Below are positions 35,212 to 45,777 of a stretch of 64,000 nucleotides of DNA, piece by piece. The stretch is from Rosa chinensis. Lineage: Eukaryota; Streptophyta; Magnoliopsida; Rosales; Rosaceae. Positions within the stretch are counted from its first letter, which is position 1, and each line of letters begins with the position of its first letter. The position numbers and the translations under genes are program-made. The stretch lies in contig NC_037090.1 in assembly GCF_002994745.2 (NCBI RefSeq), positions 16,666,001 through 16,730,000 on the forward strand, in the 5' to 3' direction. The notes below the pieces were generated by a model, which saw nothing but the letters and a program-made list of their open reading frames with translations, ran no database searches and was not told the origin of the DNA.

Positions 35212-35820
35212 TCTTTATTAATTAAGTAAATTTCAAAAAAGAATGGTTAAATTTTTAAACTTCCACAAATGCCCTCACTTAATCAATAATTAAGAAATAT
35301 ATTATTTATATATCACGATACAATAGTAATTCAATAATATTAGATTAAAATAAGGACAAGCTTTGAATCGAACTAGTGTGTTGGAGTGCAAATACTATTT
35401 GGTGTCTAGTGACATAAATCTCTCATTTACAAGTGAGAGGTCGTGAGTTTGATTCGCAATAAACTAGTTGTTATATAAATATTTGATAAAAAAATAAATA
35501 AATGAAAAACTAATGTTTCCAACACACGTCTGAAAGAAGGGCAACCACGTTGCTCATGGATTGGCCCCGTTAGCCTTGAAAATTTTACAATCTTGGTATT
35601 GTAAGGAGGTTGGACCTCCATGGTCACATGAGCTGATTGATATGTCTTGATCTCGTTGATGTGACTATTGGGTGGGATGTGAAAAAGATTTTCTTCCTTT
35701 CTGGATTCTGGACAATTACTTGAAATGTGCATGGTTCCTATATATGCTTGTTCTCTAATGGTAAAACTTTCTGTGCATACCAGAATACTAACCATATGAG
35801 GCTACGAGGCCAATTTTAAA
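35212..35820. other. intergenic; possible decayed SINE at 35390-35480
   Basis: Bases 35400-35460 contain TGGTGTCTAGTGAC and, further on, GGTCGTGAGTTTGATTCGC, which look like tRNA A- and B-box remnants of a SINE. No target duplication was seen. The rest has no supported gene. Confidence 0.3.
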
Positions 35821-36200
35821 TGCCAAAACATTTCCCAGATATAGTTGTCTATATCAAATACATAACCATAATCTTTTATAGAATGGAAAATAATCTCTAT
35901 TTTCAGGACAATTTGGAATGTAATCTTTCGATTAAAGAAGGTTATTGAAAATGTTCATGTATTAGATTTGGTCAATGATACGTATCAGATGCATGCATCT
36001 ACCTAACAATTGCCAAACATATTTTCAAATAACATTTCCAAGATTTAATTGGCTATATCAAATACATAACCATAATCTTTTTTAGAAAATAATTTTCTAA
36101 TCAAAGAAGGTTACTGAAAAGGTGTGTATTAGATTTGGTCATTGATACATATCACTATCAGATGCATGAATCTACCTAACAATCGTCAAACATATCCAAA
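35821..36200. repeat. diverged tandem duplication, about 190-bp unit
   Basis: Two copies share CTATATCAAATACATAACCA, a GATTAAAGAAGGTTA-TGAAAA-type block, TATTAGATTTGGTCA and ATGCATCTACCTAACAAT, at 35821-36011 and 36012-36200. Confidence 0.8.
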
Positions 36201-36249
36201 ATGTATGAACTTTCAAATTTTAAAAAGGCGGCCGGTAAACAATTTTGGT

Positions 36250-36966
36250 TAGGGGTGGGATCGGTTTGGCTCGGCTCGGGAATGAGCCGATACTGAGACC
36301 GATATCGACTTTTTAGTCAGCTCGGATTTGTTCGGGATGGTGGAATTTTAGCAGGGATACCGATTGGTCCCGAAACCGATCGATTTGGTACAGTTTTGGG
36401 ACCAATCGGTTTCAACAGTTCGCAGATGGAGATGAAGAGCAGGCTGAAGGGGCTTTCGAGCGGCGAAGCAACGCTGACGTCAGTGAGTGGGATGACTGAG
36501 TCTGTGGTGTTAATGGAGGATTACGAGCCTTAGGAATGGGAAGGGCAAGTGGAGCCTGGTGTGCTTATCACTTTCGATTCAGGTAGCTGTTTTTCGCCTT
36601 GTTTCTGGAGTTGGATCTGACCCCCTTCCTCAACTTCAGCCTCGCCCTCTCCGTCACAGGCAACTTATTCCACCCGGGCTTCCACGCGCACGATACCACC
36701 ACCCCTCCGTTTCCGTCAACCCGTACCCATGACTCACCACGAATCCCAGCAACTCAATCCGAGAGAGAACCGCCACAGGAACCGCCGTCATGATCTGGTT
36801 TTTGCTCGATTCGGTCAATACGGTATGTTTTTCACCCATACCTGTGCCGACCCGTTTGCAGAGGTTTCGGTACGGTTCGGATCGGGATTCCGGGGAAACG
36901 ACTCATCATACTGACCCGATCGGACGAGATCAGTTTCAGGATCTCGGTTTGGAATTCCCAGCCCTA
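36250..36966. mobile_element. hAT non-autonomous element, 717 bp
   Basis: Ends TAGGGGTGGGATCGGTTTGG (left) and TAGGGCTGGGAATTCCAAAC (right, opposite strand), flanked by a perfect 8-bp duplication ATTTTGGT at 36242-36249 and 36967-36974. The interior is rich in ACCGAT/ATCGGT words and GC-rich relative to its surroundings; no transposase. It lies in the intron after the last surviving HD-ZIP IV exon. Confidence 0.93.
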
Positions 36967-37070
36967 ATTTTGGTAACTCCCACATTATTGAAATGTAATT
37001 CACGTACCTTATTTCGAGAGTTCTTATCACGAAGGAACTCAAAGACCCTTTTGCGGGGAACAGGAAGCCA

Positions 37071-39540
37071 GAATGAGGTTGCTGCAGTGAGCACAATGCC
37101 TTGAGGCCTTCCTGGATCATCCACACTCTTTCGGGTCATCACACGAACATCATCAGCCCCTGTTCGAGATAGCGTCGTCCATGTATGAGTGGTAGATGCA
37201 CTCTCACTCACTCCGGCACAAAAACTTATAACCATTCTCTCGGCCAGCTTCAACATGCTCTTCCTCCCTTCTTGAGTTGTTGTCACTAAGCAACCATGCA
37301 TTCTGATGCGCTAATGGCAAGCACATAATTTAACCCTGAAATGTCGTTAGTAATATAAGTAAGTAGGGATCCTTCTATTCCGGGGATTGAGGGTACACCT
37401 GTCATTGTCAAACATTTAAACAATTAAAATTAAAACAAAGTATAATATTCACAAATATATTCACAACTATAAACATTATTTACGAAAAAAGGGGGGATTT
37501 TGTTTTTGGATTTTTGAAAATAAAACTAAGTTAACAAAATAATTAAAATGCAAAAACATAAAAATACGAGTGGAATGAGAAAACAAAGATCAAAATCAAA
37601 ACATATGATTAAAATTGATTCAAACCCTAATATTGTTCATCTAAGTTATGAGAAAAGAGTTGATCATGTGAAACGTTAAAAGCAAACAATTTCCCATATT
37701 TTACTTTTCAATGCTAATTAACCTAAGCGAAAGTACCTAGATCAATCCTATCAAACATGCATTCAAGCACTAGAAAGCTAGTTAATCACAACATGTTTAA
37801 TGCATTACACATAGAGAAAGGCTATCAACTCAAGTGTACAACTTAGTATGGAAAAGTCCACCTAATTGCAATCCTCGTTAATTAAATTCGATCTTTGTAC
37901 AAAACCTTTACTACTTTGATTCAAGTTTACACAAAACGAAAAGTCGATTTCATGTTCTTAAACCTAGCAACAATTATGCATAAACCCTATAAGTGTCGAC
38001 CCAAATAAGATTAATACACAAAGGATATCTATAACACAAATTTAATTAAGCAAACCCACATAAGCAACTCTCGAAGAACAATGATATGAATCTGAAAATA
38101 TCAATTAATCAAAAAAATTCCAGAAATAATACTTTGTTCATCCATATATGTCAACTAGAACAAAACCAACGAAATCAAAGCAAAGGTTACAAAGGAGAAT
38201 TGGATTACACCGTGAGATGGAGATGAGATGAACGAATTGAGGATGTAGTCTCTTGAATCTCGAAAGCAAGCTTCAAGGATGATGATGGAGGATGATGCTC
38301 ACGGCAATTCTTCTTCTCCCTTGGCCTTGCTTGAACTCGTAGCTTGCTCTAGAGGGTGGAAAGGAAAATGAAAAGGAAATGGAGAGACAAGGAGATGGAA
38401 TGGATGAAGGAATGTGTCTTAGAATGAGAGGAGAATGTGTTTATATAGGGAAGAAAAAAGAAGAGTGAAATGATGAGTGGAAGAAAAATAATAAAAGTGG
38501 ATCTAAGTTCACTTGTAAAATATGGAAAAGATAGAGAAATGATGAAATGAAAGCAAAGCATGAAGGTGCAGCAACATGGAAGTGATGATGATCTATTAAA
38601 GAGATTGTAGAAGAAAAATATATCAAAGGAAAAAGAGAAAAGCATCTAGCTTTCTTCATGTGGGTAGGAAACATGAACATGTGAATATTGAGCTGTTTTT
38701 AGGTCAGTTTCTGCCCCTTTATTCCTTCAATTATTTCTCCAACAAGACTTCATATTGGGCCTCCAATTTCTTCATAAAAAAATGTTCCTCTATGAGTGTA
38801 GATCATCCTGATCAATTTTCAGAGCTTCAATCCATGTGGTTGGGCCAGAAATTCTGCTGGACTCCTCACAGGTCTAGTTTTCCAGTTTTGCTTATGCAGA
38901 AAATTGGACTAATTGTTTGAAGGCCTTCCACTTCTATCTGGATCTTGCACTCTTCATATGAAATGTTCCTTTGGGTCTAGAATGGATCTGGAAGGTTTCA
39001 GCTCATTTGAAGTTCATTTGGTCAGGCGGCCGCTCCTTCTTCTTTGCTTGGCTTGGTTTCTCCTAGCCGGAGTAGGAATATGTGCAAAATTGATCTTTTA
39101 GTACATTTCCATTTTTCTCCATCATTTCTAGGTAATTATGGACCTAACGCTCATTTCACCTTCATCTACTCCAATGTACCTAAAAATAGAAATTGAATTA
39201 AAAATGGATTCAGTTAAGGAATTAACTAAGTAAAATGTGAGGAATTAACTATTAAAATATAACATTAAAATGCTCCTATCACATTCAAAATATATAATAT
39301 CAATCGAGTGAATCGACTAAATAAACCATCTAACCAAATTAAATCTAGGGTTCTTAATAACTAGTCTCTAAACACTCATATGTATCACTATACTTATTAG
39401 TTTTTTTTTAGGAGAACGGAAAACTGATCCATTGATATAAAATCATACGACCGCACTCAGTCAACCCCTTATATTACAATCATTGCTCAAGTGGTGCACT
39501 GATTGCACATAAAAAATGACTACTATGCCTTGAACACTAA
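37071..39540. repeat. tandem duplication, unit 1 (holds solo LTR)
   Basis: Starts at GAATGAGGTTGCTGCAGTGA inside the HD-ZIP IV exon and ends in the retroposon 3' tail at GAACACTAA. Without the 1978-bp LTR and its 5-bp duplication it is about 487 bp and nearly identical to unit 2. Confidence 0.88.
37304..39281 (-). mobile_element. solo LTR, about 2 kb
   Basis: Begins TG and ends CA on either strand (minus-strand start TGATAGGAGCATTTTAATGT), flanked by a 5-bp duplication CATTC at 37299-37303 and 39282-39286. A minus-strand CCCTATATAAACAC near 38435-38450 gives a TATA box, suggesting minus orientation. No gag-pol or second LTR is present, so it is a solo LTR left by recombination; a Ty3/gypsy (Tat-like) source is a guess from the LTR length. 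Confidence 0.82.
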
Positions 39541-41399
39541 GAATGAGGTTGCTGCAGTGAGCACAATGCCCTGAGGCCTTCCTGGATCATCCACACTCTT
39601 TCGGGTCATCACACGAACATCATCAGCCCCTGTTCGAGATAGCGTCATCCATGTGTGAGTGGTAGCACTACTAGAATTTTTGCTTTTTACATCGGCCAAA
39701 AACCGATGTTAAAAAAAAACTCATCCGATGTCTTAGTGGGTGATGTTAAAAATCACGATAAAAAAGACATCGGTGAAAAACCGATGTCCAGATCAACAAT
39801 AGACATCGAATAAGCTTATGGAACCGATGTAAAACAGTTATTTTGATAACATATTAGTGTGTTTAGATATTGTTAAATCTTCATATTTTGCCATTTAATG
39901 CTTAATGAAGTATAGGTCCAATAGCATAAATATTCATTTTAACATCGTTACTCATATTAGAAACGATGTTTATTATGGTATCAGACATCAGATTATTTTC
40001 ATTTTGCCTGCCGTTTGTGAGGTTCACACATATTTTAAATATCGCTTCTTACACAATACATCGTTATCCATGAAAAACGAGACATCGATTTTAGTTTCGA
40101 AACTGATGTATTATCTCTTTCTGGACATCGTTTTTGTAGTTTAACACTGATTTGAAACAAGTATATATGCATCATATCTTTTATATGAGATTATGTCCAA
40201 GAAATTAATTATAGCTGCTAAAATGCTTGTAATCCACATTCAACAACATGACATTCTGAATTAATTAAATATGGGGCATTGCATTAATTTCTGTCGAACA
40301 GCAGAATTATTAATAGTTTCAAAAATAGACAAAAACATTCCAACCTACATCAAGGCTAGCCCAAAATAGACCATTGCAATAACTATATGCAGTTTAGTTC
40401 ACCTGCAATTGTACAACATTCTACTTCAAAATGATTCTACAAAATCTAGCTAGCCTTACTCAAAATCACTTTGGTAGAGTCAGCATCTATAGCAAAGTCT
40501 GCAAATAGTCAGCTACTTCAATGCAGACCTCGTCAAGTTCATCTTGGGTGTATACTTTCCGAGTCTTCGCTGTCCACTATGAATATATTCAATAACAAAA
40601 AAAGGGCAGAACTGTAGGCCACTAGGAACTGTAGAAAAGAAATATACATAATCCAGGACCAGTAGGACAACCCCAGTTCTGAGCGACCTCAAATAAACCC
40701 AAAAAACACAACAGATACTATTCTAAAACAACTTTCCTAAAAGACCAAGTATAAGCCAGATTTCAAGAATCAATAGGTAAAGAACAAAATCAGAACCAAC
40801 CCAGAAACTGAATTGTGTTTCATCTTCAGAGGCATTCTTCATTCAGTTGTAAAAATCGTTCTTCGCATTAAGCAGGCAAACTCTACACCTTTTATTCTTT
40901 GCTGATGAAGCACTAGTGATCAAAAGCTATAAAATACCATGCTACTATACTAGTTAATTATGTGATTGGCTGTGCCAAGGGTCTTAAAACAACTACACCT
41001 CCATTCTTAACACCTGCCGGAAACCCATGGCCATTGGTCTTTGTCTGTACCCTGTTTTATATCCTAGACTCCTAGTTGATTAACATGGCTACATAATACT
41101 TTTACGCTGACCATATTCTGAGACAAAATCATTCTATTGCACGTAACAATGGAGGTTGTAAAAATAGTAGAAGTGTTTGCCAAAAGCTGTTTAAAGATAC
41201 CCTCAAGCTGTCAGACCATTTTAGGGATATTCTATCAGTTTTTCTAACCTTTACACTTTTAAGTCCTATTATACTGATCTAAAAACCTCACTACAAAAAT
41301 AACAAAGAAAAAACTTACCACTCAATAAGTTTGACAAAAGTGAGCTCAAAGAGTGTAATCATAAAGTAGAGAATCCAATACGTACGCCATTGGCGATCA

Positions 41400-42215
41400 T
41401 CAGTTTAGAAGCTTTGAGTCTTGTTGAGATATAGTACAGGGCAGTGAACACTGATCGGGATTGTCCGCTACTATCCCATATTCCTTGGAAGAAAGCCGAG
41501 GCTCAGTGCAACTTACTTGGTTTGATTCGGAGGGTTCCTTCAAAGACTGGGGGGAGTCTTGGGTACTCCTCTTTGAAGATATCCTCACAATGTTATACAC
41601 TTAGGACCAAATATAAATGGCTCCTATCTGAAGAACAAAAGACACAAACCAGATAAAGAAACATCAATACATAATACTATTGAGATCGAAGAAGATGACG
41701 AAGAAGAAGTGTACTACTTACTGCCATTGAAAGTGATGCATAAGCCATTCCATAAGTGTCACAGACATCAGGAGCTCCAAATGGGCTTCCCTTTTCTTTA
41801 CAGACTGCTAGGATTATGATGAGGAGAAAGTTCCCCAAATTTCCTATTCATATCAAGTCAGGTATTAACTTCAGAAATCATTGGTACGAATTAATATTTC
41901 GAAATCTGAAAGCAAATTTAAAATTACCAGCCGCACAGCATCCCAAAATGAGGCCTCCGAGATGTGGAGGTGGTCTTGCTAATTGGATGAGTATCCATCC
42001 AAGTACAGAACCAACAATGAAGGTGATTAGGATGTTCACAGGCATAAACCACCTTTATGAATAATTAAATACAGAGTCATATGCACCATACTTAAAACAC
42101 TAATCACTGAAAGTTTTGAGATTAACTAAACAAAGGATTTGAACTCACAGTTTAATCATACCGTCATATGTAATGGTCCGGGCAACGTTAGTTCCCACCA
42201 GAGCTGGACTGAATA
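41400..42215 (-). pseudogene. PIN-LIKES (PILS) auxin carrier exons, captured
   Basis: Minus-strand exons: about 42215-42155 (FSPALVGTNVARTITYDGMI), 42062-41940 (WFMPVNILITFIVGSVLGWI, then LARPPPHLGGLILGCCAAGN), 41835-41730 (CKEKGSPFGAPDVCDTYGMA, YASLSMAV), and 41600-41400 (MYNIVRISSKR). These are transmembrane segments 2-5 and the start of the loop of plant PILS proteins, auxin carriers of the ER membrane. N-terminal and C-terminal halves are absent. The exon-intron layout is kept, so the copy came from genomic DNA, not mRNA. It lies inside CACTA-C, downstream of the NFU1-like exon on the same strand. Confidence 0.82.
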
Positions 42216-42411
42216 CATAAAATACAACTTGTTCACAAACACAACAATTGTACTATGTCTAAAATTAACCAAGGTAAATCTACATAATCCCATTACCAAA
42301 AGTTGATTTGGAATTAACCAGGTATTTCATAATCAAATTACATGTATGATTTGGAATTAACAGAACCCAAAACTCAGAATTTGGAAAACAAAACAGAAAT
42401 GAAATCCCACC

Positions 42412-42777
42412 TTGGAGCTTGAGAGAAACGACGCCGTCTTCGACGGACACAATGTCGACGTTTCCACCATCATTGATGGTCTAGGGGCAGACGTCCTCGA
42501 GAACCAAGTCAATGTTGGGAACTGTGAGCTCAAATTGCTTGGCCGAGTAGAGTCCCGGAGAAGCAGAAGAAGACTCGGCAGCAGCGCTTGCGTTTGAAGC
42601 TCTAATGGCTGAATAGAGAATGATTCTTCTTTGAGGAGCTAGACGGCACCGTTTTACAAGCATAAGTTGTGGGGATCGATGGGATTTCGCTGGGATTTGA
42701 GAAGAAGGAATTGGGGTTTTGGGCAACCAGGAGAAATCAGAAGGAACTAAATACCTACCGAAAGGATTTGCATCCAA
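42412..42777 (-). pseudogene. Plastid NFU1-like iron-sulphur scaffold first exon, captured
   Basis: Minus-strand frame from 42777: MDANPFGRYLVPSDFSWLPK, a basic Ser/Ala-rich stretch (plastid transit peptide), then GLYSAKQFELTVPNIDLVLE and DVCP, an in-frame TAG at 42481-42483, and NDGGNVDIVSVEDGVVSLKL before a GT donor. This is the start of chloroplast NFU1-type proteins, which build iron-sulphur clusters. The catalytic CxxC lies in a later exon and is missing. The stop would truncate the protein at about 98 codons. It is the 5'-most captured exon in CACTA-C and could supply a promoter and start codon to the PILS exons downstream. Confidence 0.8.
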
Positions 42778-42858
42778 ATCCAGGACTTAATTTATCAAAC
42801 CATGAATAACCCAAATTAAAACCAAACGGAGAGGGTTTTAGAGAGAGAAAGTGTGTGT

Positions 42859-42863
<5 letters not shown>

Positions 42864-42894
<31 letters not shown>
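42864..42894. repeat. (GA)n microsatellite
   Basis: About 15 GA dinucleotides just upstream of the captured NFU1-like exon, typical of a plant 5' UTR. Confidence 0.9.
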
Positions 42895-42899
<5 letters not shown>

Positions 42900-43570
42900 C
42901 TTGCGGAGGCAATGGCGCAGGAGAGACGTACAGTAGCAGGAGTGAGCGGAGGAGAGGGAGGCGGTGGTGGCTGTGAAAAGAGAGGGAGAGAGGAAGGAGG
43001 AGAGGGCTAGGGTTTCGGGGAAGAGCCAGAGAGATGGGTCACCGTTCTTTCGGAGATAAAGTGAGAATGAAAGGGGCTGCCAGAGAGAGTGGGAAAACTG
43101 ACCTAAGTGTGAGGGAAAGGAAAATTTTGTTCCCCCCCTTTGAAATTTTTAACTTAGTCTTTTCCGCGTTTTTTTAAATTTTCAGAATCAAATCGTAGAC
43201 ATCGGTCAACAGTAAAAATCGATGTCAGTAATATGCATAGAAATCGGTATTTGAGGAATCGATGTTAATGACATTTTTTTACATCGCGTGTATTCCTCAC
43301 TGATGTAATTGTCATGATGTCTAAGGCCAAAATTCTAGTAGTGTAGATGCACTCTCACTCACTCCGGCACAAAAACTTATAACCATTCTCTCAGCCAGCT
43401 TCAACATGCTCTTCCTCCTTTCTTGAGTTGTTGTCACTAATCAACCATGCATTCAAAATATATAATATCAATCGAGTGAATCGACTAAATAAACCATCTA
43501 ACCAAATTAAATCTAGGGTTCTTAATAACTAGTCTCTAAACACTCATATGTATCACTATACTTATTAGTT

Positions 43571-44499
43571 TTTTTTTTAGGAGAACGGAAAACTGATCCA
43601 TTGATATAAAATCATACGACCGCACTCAGTCAAGCATGATGGGTACAAACACCCCTTATATTACAATCATTGCTCAAGTAGTGCACTGATTGCACATAAA
43701 AAATGACTACTGTGCCTTGAACACTAAGAAGCTACAACACCAAAAAATTCAGTACATCCGCCTAAGACCCTCATGGTGTACATCAGTACTGATCTTTGGG
43801 CACATTGTAACGTCCTAGAGAAACAAGGTATACAAGGCCAAGGCTCACTGCACCCACCCGTAAAAGAGGGAGCCTTATTAGACAAAAAGAAATAACAAAA
43901 AAAAAATGAAGTTGGGCCCAAAGCAAAGCTCAGACCCAAAAGCACTCAAACCCTAGCCAACTCCGAGCTGCAGCAGCCACCACACCTCCACCCCTGTTAC
44001 AAGACTCTAGCCACCGCCACGAGTAGCCGTTGGCCACCATCCACTCCTCCATTATCGCCAGCACGACGACAAGAAGCACCACCTCCCCCAAAACACCTTG
44101 TCCCTGCATGGTTCTAAAGCACCCATATCAGATCGGAGAACTTCGATCCAAAAGAGCCCGTCAAAACCCCACCTCACACTATCCTGCCAGCCACCGCCGA
44201 TCAAGGGACATAATGCCGGTACCACTAGACTGCTCTCGCCACAGCCTTTAAGCGATCAGAAGATGTAGGACCACCACAAGGCTTGCAAGCTCGTCAAGGT
44301 TCAAGCCACGCCGTCGCAGCAACAGGCTAAGAAACGGCCATAAAAAAAGTTCCTGCCCAGCTGCACTCACTGCTCACCGACAAGGCTAAAAGCCTTGCAC
44401 GGCACGGGAGCCGCCGGACGAGAGCCTCCAAGTTTACCCAAAGAAACCCTAGCCGCCCTCTTCTTGAGAGAGAGAGAGAGAGAGACTAGGGACTCTCAT
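43571..44499 (-). mobile_element. LINE-mobilised retroposon, copy 3
   Basis: Flanked by a perfect 14-bp duplication TATACTTATTAGTT at 43557-43570 and 44500-44513. Minus orientation: oligo-A tail at 43571-43579, 3' sequence GATCAGTTTTCCGTTCTCC, 5' end with CTAGGGTTTCTTTG near 44445. 929 bp, no protein. It lies in the HD-ZIP IV intron. Its last 160 bp are duplicated at 39380-39540 by the tandem duplication. Confidence 0.85.
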
Positions 44500-44708
44500 T
44501 ATACTTATTAGTTAAGTGTGACCAACTAATTAATAAGTAGTTATTACATACCGGTAGGGACGTTTGTCGCCAAGGCTCTGGCGAGACGCTCACATTGGCG
44601 GTCCAAGGTCGCAACCCATCTTTTTGCCCCGAATGCGTGGCCAGAGTTGACCAACTGCTTGTACAGATCGTGAACACCTCTTTCATCCACTTCTACATGC
44701 TCAACCCA

Positions 44709-45777
44709 GGTTTCAAATTTCGGTTTCGGTTTCGGTTTCGGTACTTCAAATTTAAGGAAATTTCGGAGAAAGTTTCGATTTCGGTGGAAATTTCGGTTAA
44801 AAATAAAGAAATCAAATTAATTGCATTTATAAAATGATATTTTTAAATGAAACTTTTACATAGATTAAACTAACCTATAATAAACCTATTTACAATGGAA
44901 CATCTCTAAAATTATACATTTATAACAGAATTATGATATTTTATATGGACGAGTAATTAACTAGTACTATAGTAGATTGCTAAACTAGTGTTTTTATCTC
45001 TGTGTATTGATAATGTGTTGTATATTGATAATGTAAATATGATTTACTTTTTTTAATAATTAGAAAATTACAAGGGGGTGGGGCAGGGCACGTAAAACCA
45101 AAACCCCGTGAATGAAAATGAACAAGTACAACAAAATAAAAGCTACTACGATGTGGTTCGATCTAGCTGGTTGAACTTCTTTCATTTGGTATTATATAAT
45201 ACTGCTCCCAAGTACATGAATTTTGGAAATGATTTTCGTACTTCATCACATGGTTATTGTATGTGTACGTGTTGTTCCCTTTCCACATGCAATCCATATA
45301 TCGGATATTGTGGGAATTACCTAATATGATGTGACAGTGTATGAAGCATACAATATTTGAGACGAAGCAAAAAGGAAATCGTGTTATGGTTGGAGCATTC
45401 AACTTTGTAGCAGATAAAAACAAAAAGATTTTTTGTTGTATTCAACTTGATTGCAAAAAAAAAAAAAAAAAAAAATCAAAATTTCATATTTTCTCTATAA
45501 AAGTATGAAGTAAAAATTAATTGTAGGTGACATAAAATTTAACAGAAATTTTAGAGAAATTTCGGACAAAATTTCGGTATGAATTTTTAAATATATATTG
45601 TGTGTGTAGATATTTCGGAAATTAAAAATTTCGTGGAAATGTACTGAAAATTTCAGAAAATTTCGGGAAACTTCTGACGGAAATGATATAGCATATGAAT
45701 TTCATTTCGGTACTTCAAAATTACGGAAATTTCGACGGAAATTTCGGCAGTATCGGAGAAATTTAAAACCTTGCCGC
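44709..45777. mobile_element. Mutator-like element in an HD-ZIP IV exon
   Basis: Flanked by a perfect 9-bp duplication CTCAACCCA at 44700-44708 and 45778-45786. The duplicated bases encode the WVE of [10 protein letters not shown], so the exon can be read through it. Ends are GGTTTCAAATTTC (left) and GGTTTTAAATTTC (right, opposite strand, 7 bp in). Both arms are filled with AATTTCGG words. 1069 bp; an internal A-run at 45457-45475. No transposase. The 9-bp size suggests Mutator. Confidence 0.78.

Larger units (their letters stand above)
39666..43343. mobile_element. CACTA-C, non-autonomous CACTA element with captured PILS and NFU1 exons
   Basis: Ends CACTACTAGAATTTTTGCTT (left) and CACTACTAGAATTTTGGCCT (right, opposite strand), flanked by TAG at 39663-39665 and 43344-43346. 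Excising it restores the exon sequence seen in the undisrupted copy at about 37192. Length 3678 bp. The subterminal word here is ACATCGG/CCGATGT (39690-40135, 43195-43320), unlike the CAGACAAC of the other three CACTA elements. No transposase. Confidence 0.95.
39541..43727. repeat. tandem duplication, unit 2 (holds CACTA-C)
   Basis: Starts at the same exon site as unit 1 and ends at the same point in the retroposon tail (GAACACTAA, then GAA). Without CACTA-C and its 3-bp duplication it is about 506 bp. It differs from unit 1 by an extra stretch of about 18 bp near 43634 and a few substitutions. Confidence 0.88.

Noticed and set aside
35400..35460. tRNA gene
   Set aside because: A- and B-box-like words are present but no cloverleaf can be drawn; at best a decayed SINE.
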